Of a stretch of DNA of 8,276 nt, positions 6,355 through 8,276 are shown one piece after another. Numbering within the stretch: position 1 is the first letter of the stretch; each line of letters opens with the position of its first letter. Source of the stretch: Aquificota bacterium (GTDB taxonomy: Bacteria > Aquificota > Aquificia > Aquificales > QOAS01); the NCBI GenBank assembly GCA_026987085.1, contig JALSNH010000010.1, positions 1 to 8,276 on the forward strand. The letters run 5' to 3'. The position numbers were made by a program, and so were the translations under genes. A model generated the notes under the pieces. That model was given only the letters and a program-made list of their open reading frames with translations. It was not told the origin of the DNA and searched no databases.

Positions 6355-7518
6355 ATGTCCCTTTTAAGGATTAAGGAAGGTTCTGCACTCTTGGAGGTTC
6401 CACAAAAAGTTGTAGAACACATAACCGAAAAAAATGAGGTTTTTTATAATCCCGCAATGGCTGTCAATCGCGATTTAACTATACTCCTCCTAAGGGTTTT
6501 TGTAAAAGAAAAAGATAGACCAATAAAGGTTGCAGAACCTTTGGCAGCTTCCGCAATAAGGAGTGTGAGAATTCTTAAAGAAGTTCCGAACGTTGAGAAA
6601 GTTTATATAAACGACCTCTCGTTGGAAGCTCTCAAATATGCACGTAAAACGCTAGAGTTAAATCAAATAGATGCTTCCAAATACGAGATATGGAACGAAG
6701 ATGCCAACGTTTTTCTTCTAAAAACCAAGTATTTCGACTATATAGATATAGACCCTTTCGGGAGTCCCGTCGATTTTTTAGATGCGACTGCTAAAGCCTT
6801 AGCTCACAGAGGAATAGCCGGCATAACAGCAACAGATACCGCCCCCCTCAGCGCTACCTACCCCAAAACCTGCTTGAGAAGATATTTTGCCAAACCTATA
6901 GAAAATGAGTTCTACCACGAAGTGGGTTTAAGAATTTTAATAAAAAAAATAGCGGAATACTTCTTTCAGTACGATATACCTATAGAGGTTCTGTTTTCAT
7001 ACTCCTACCTCCACCATTTTAGGGTTTTTGTTAAAAGATATAGAGGTGCCAGAAAGGTTGATGAAATTTTAAAAAACAAAATAGGTTTTTTACTTTACTG
7101 CCACAAATGTTTGTATCGGTCTGCTTTACCTTTTACCGACCTTAGGAATATAGATTTAACTTGTCCCGTTTGTGGACATAAATTAGATTGGGCAGGACCG
7201 TTATGGATAGGTGAACTTTGGAATACCGACTATGTAGAACAAATGGCTAAGGAAACTAAACATATAGAGGTAAAAGATGAAACCAAAAAACTTCTGACGG
7301 TTATAAGTGAAGAAAGTAAACTCCAAACGGTCGGATTTTACACTATATCCTCACTAGGTAGGGCCTTGAAATTACCAACTTTACCTTCCAAAAAATTTTT
7401 GTTAAAAACATTAAATGCAGTTTCTACACACTTTACCGGAGAAGGTTTTAGAACCTTAGCATCTCATAAAAAAGTTATAGAAACCATAACACGTTATCTT
7501 TCCGGTAAATCAAATTAA
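6355..7518 (+). CDS. trm1: tRNA (guanine(26)-N2)-dimethyltransferase Trm1
   Basis: S-adenosylmethionine-dependent methyltransferase that modifies G26 of tRNA to m2G and m2,2G; from memory, the Aquifex enzyme also acts on G27. The 387-residue protein has VFYNPAMAVNRD at 29-40, the SAM-site region KVAEPLAASAIRS at 58-70, the acidic INDLS at 85-89, the catalytic-motif block DIDPFGSP at 131-138, and TATDTAPLSATYPKTC at 158-173. It also has a probable zinc site with C249/C252 and C270/C273, then GPLWIGELW at 281-289 and a C-terminal QTVGFY...THFTGEGFRT region. Trm1 is nearly universal in archaea and eukaryotes but rare in bacteria, where Aquifex is the known example. An in-frame TAG at 6340-6342 limits the start, and ATG 6355 gives the expected N-terminus. 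No Shine-Dalgarno sequence is visible, so translation may depend on coupling to dapA, 34 bases upstream. Confidence 0.95.
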   Translation: MSLLRIKEGSALLEVPQKVVEHITEKNEVFYNPAMAVNRDLTILLLRVFVKEKDRPIKVAEPLAASAIRSVRILKEVPNVEKVYINDLSLEALKYARKTLELNQIDASKYEIWNEDANVFLLKTKYFDYIDIDPFGSPVDFLDATAKALAHRGIAGITATDTAPLSATYPKTCLRRYFAKPIENEFYHEVGLRILIKKIAEYFFQYDIPIEVLFSYSYLHHFRVFVKRYRGARKVDEILKNKIGFLLYCHKCLYRSALPFTDLRNIDLTCPVCGHKLDWAGPLWIGELWNTDYVEQMAKETKHIEVKDETKKLLTVISEESKLQTVGFYTISSLGRALKLPTLPSKKFLLKTLNAVSTHFTGEGFRTLASHKKVIETITRYLSGKSN

Positions 7519-7527
7519 TTTTTTTCA

Positions 7528-8133
7528 TTAAATTTTTTTTAAAACTGCTTTTATAACCTCCCAAGGATTTTTTTTATACTTCCTTCCAAAAAGGATTATT
7601 TCATCTTTAGATAAAATTTTTAGAGCTAAAAGAAATTGTAAAAATTGAGGAACATTTTTCCAAAATTTATTTAAAGCTCCTCGTTCAAAATCCAATAAAA
7701 AAACCTTTCGATTATTTACCAAAACATTTGTAAAAGGTCTTTGAAATTCATCTTTAAAAACTCCTAATTTATCCAGACAGTAGGAATAAATTAAAAGTTT
7801 CCTCAAGATAATTTTGCTATCCTTATTATTAGAAGTTTTTAAAAATTGTTTGAAGGTAATTCCTTCAATAAATTCGTATACAAAAAAATCTTCTCCTATA
7901 TAGATTAACTTCGGAACAAAAAAAATACCTTTTTCATTTAAAAATTTTAAAATTAAAGCCTCTTTTTTGAAGGAGGGAATTAACTCTTCCTTAGCGGGAA
8001 CCTTAACAGCAAACCTTTTATTATTAAAATTCAAAGTATATATAATACCTCTATATCCTTTAGAGTATTCTTTTAAAGAAAAGTTTTTTTGAAAATCCTT
8101 AAATTTTATGGCATCTTTTGGAAAATCGAACAT
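7528..8133 (-). CDS. Small atypical protein-kinase-like protein (RIO/Bud32-like)
   Basis: A 201-residue protein with the outline of a minimal kinase fold. It shows a glycine-loop-like SKGYRGIIY at 24-32, the VAIK-type lysine K44 in FAVKVP, the helix-C glutamate E58, a hinge VYEFIEG at 85-91, a catalytic-loop-like stretch K127-D128-E129 to N136 (TNVLV), and the metal-binding aspartate D148 in LLDFERG, where DFG is replaced by DFE. The Asp-to-Asn spacing in the catalytic loop is longer than in the canonical HRDxxxxN. It most resembles a family of predicted Ser/Thr kinases common in archaea (COG2112, from memory), so ATP binding and phosphotransfer are inferred and the target is unknown. The gene is much richer in A+T than its neighbours, lacks a Shine-Dalgarno site, and starts 18 bases after the 5S rRNA, so it is probably read from the rRNA operon. 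It converges on trm1 with 9 bases between stops. Sugar or antibiotic kinases of similar fold are alternatives. Confidence 0.78.
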   Translation of the reverse strand: MFDFPKDAIKFKDFQKNFSLKEYSKGYRGIIYTLNFNNKRFAVKVPAKEELIPSFKKEALILKFLNEKGIFFVPKLIYIGEDFFVYEFIEGITFKQFLKTSNNKDSKIILRKLLIYSYCLDKLGVFKDEFQRPFTNVLVNNRKVFLLDFERGALNKFWKNVPQFLQFLLALKILSKDEIILFGRKYKKNPWEVIKAVLKKI

Positions 8134-8151
8134 TTTAGTTATACATTCAAA

Positions 8152-8272
8152 GGGCTGGCAGCGACCTACTTTCCCGTGCCGCGGTCCGGCACAGTATCAT
8201 CGGCGCTGGGGGGCTTAACTGCCGGGTTCGGAATGGGACCGGGTGTTTCCCCCCCGCTATGGCCACCAGCCC
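8152..8272 (-). rRNA. rrf: 5S ribosomal RNA
   Basis: About 121 bases on the minus strand form a standard bacterial 5S rRNA. The terminal helix pairs GGGCTGG (5' arm, 8266-8272) with CCAGCCC (3' arm, 8152-8158) and may extend by an A-U pair on each side. Inside are the conserved loop around CCCATTCCGAACCCGG, GCAGTTAAGCCCCCCAGCG, GATGATACTG, and the GGGAAAGTAGGTCGCTGCC end. The helices are very G+C rich compared with the surrounding genes, as in thermophiles. It is probably the last gene of an rRNA operon whose 23S lies beyond the right edge. No terminator hairpin plus U-run follows; instead a protein gene starts 18 bases downstream. Exact ends are uncertain by one or two bases. Confidence 0.96.
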
Positions 8273-8276
8273 TCTT

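Noticed and set aside
6391..6393. TTG with AAGGAAGG upstream as an alternative trm1 start
   Set aside because: It would remove the N-terminal EG-A-x-x-x-VP segment shared with the Aquifex homologue as I recall it; ATG 6355 fits better despite lacking a ribosome site.
7519..7545. T-rich tract between trm1 and the kinase gene as a terminator
   Set aside because: There is a poly-T run but no G+C-rich stem before it on either strand.

Overview
The window looks like a chromosomal segment of a thermophilic, deep-branching bacterium, most likely Aquificota and perhaps the Desulfurobacterium/Balnearium/Thermovibrio side. The reasons are a bacterial-type 5S rRNA with very G+C-rich helices in a moderately A+T-rich genome, AGG/AGA-dominated arginine codons, and ordinary bacterial genes (Clp/Hsp100, dapA, rhodanese) mixed with genes typical of archaea: 3-dehydroquinate synthase II, tRNA G26 methyltransferase Trm1, an archaeal-style LeuC and a small atypical kinase. 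The taxonomic call is inference; no 16S is present.

Layout, left to right. Bases 1-2277 (+) hold a Clp/Hsp100 double-AAA+ ATPase whose N-terminal domain lies outside the window. A single-domain rhodanese follows at 2380-2784 (+), starting at TTG. A 195-base gap then carries a possible leader ORF with hairpins, a candidate promoter and a strong ribosome binding site, and leads to leuC at 2980-4266 (+). Converging on leuC with a 5-base gap is the 3-dehydroquinate synthase II gene at 4272-5300 (-). A 114-base divergent intergenic region separates it from dapA at 5415-6320 (+), which is followed after 34 bases by trm1 at 6355-7518 (+), probably in one operon. Converging on trm1 with a 9-base gap is a very A+T-rich kinase-like gene at 7528-8133 (-). 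It begins only 18 bases after the 3' end of a 5S rRNA at 8152-8272 (-), presumably the last gene of an rRNA operon that enters from the right edge.

Functionally this is mostly housekeeping: amino-acid biosynthesis (leucine, lysine/diaminopimelate, aromatics), tRNA and rRNA genes and protein quality control. dapA and DHQ synthase II are divergently arranged, and both belong to pathways that draw on aspartate semialdehyde (established for the archaeal aromatic route). The presence of dapA favours isopropylmalate dehydratase over homoaconitase for the leuC homologue.

The features most worth following up are the kinase gene that may be read out of the rRNA operon, the lack of a Shine-Dalgarno sequence in front of exactly the three archaeal-flavoured genes aroB', trm1 and the kinase, the possible leader upstream of leuC, and the hybrid Clp ATPase with two UVR-like repeats and no evident ClpP-docking loop. 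I see no mobile elements, CRISPR arrays or tRNAs, and no gene-free stretch longer than 300 bases.
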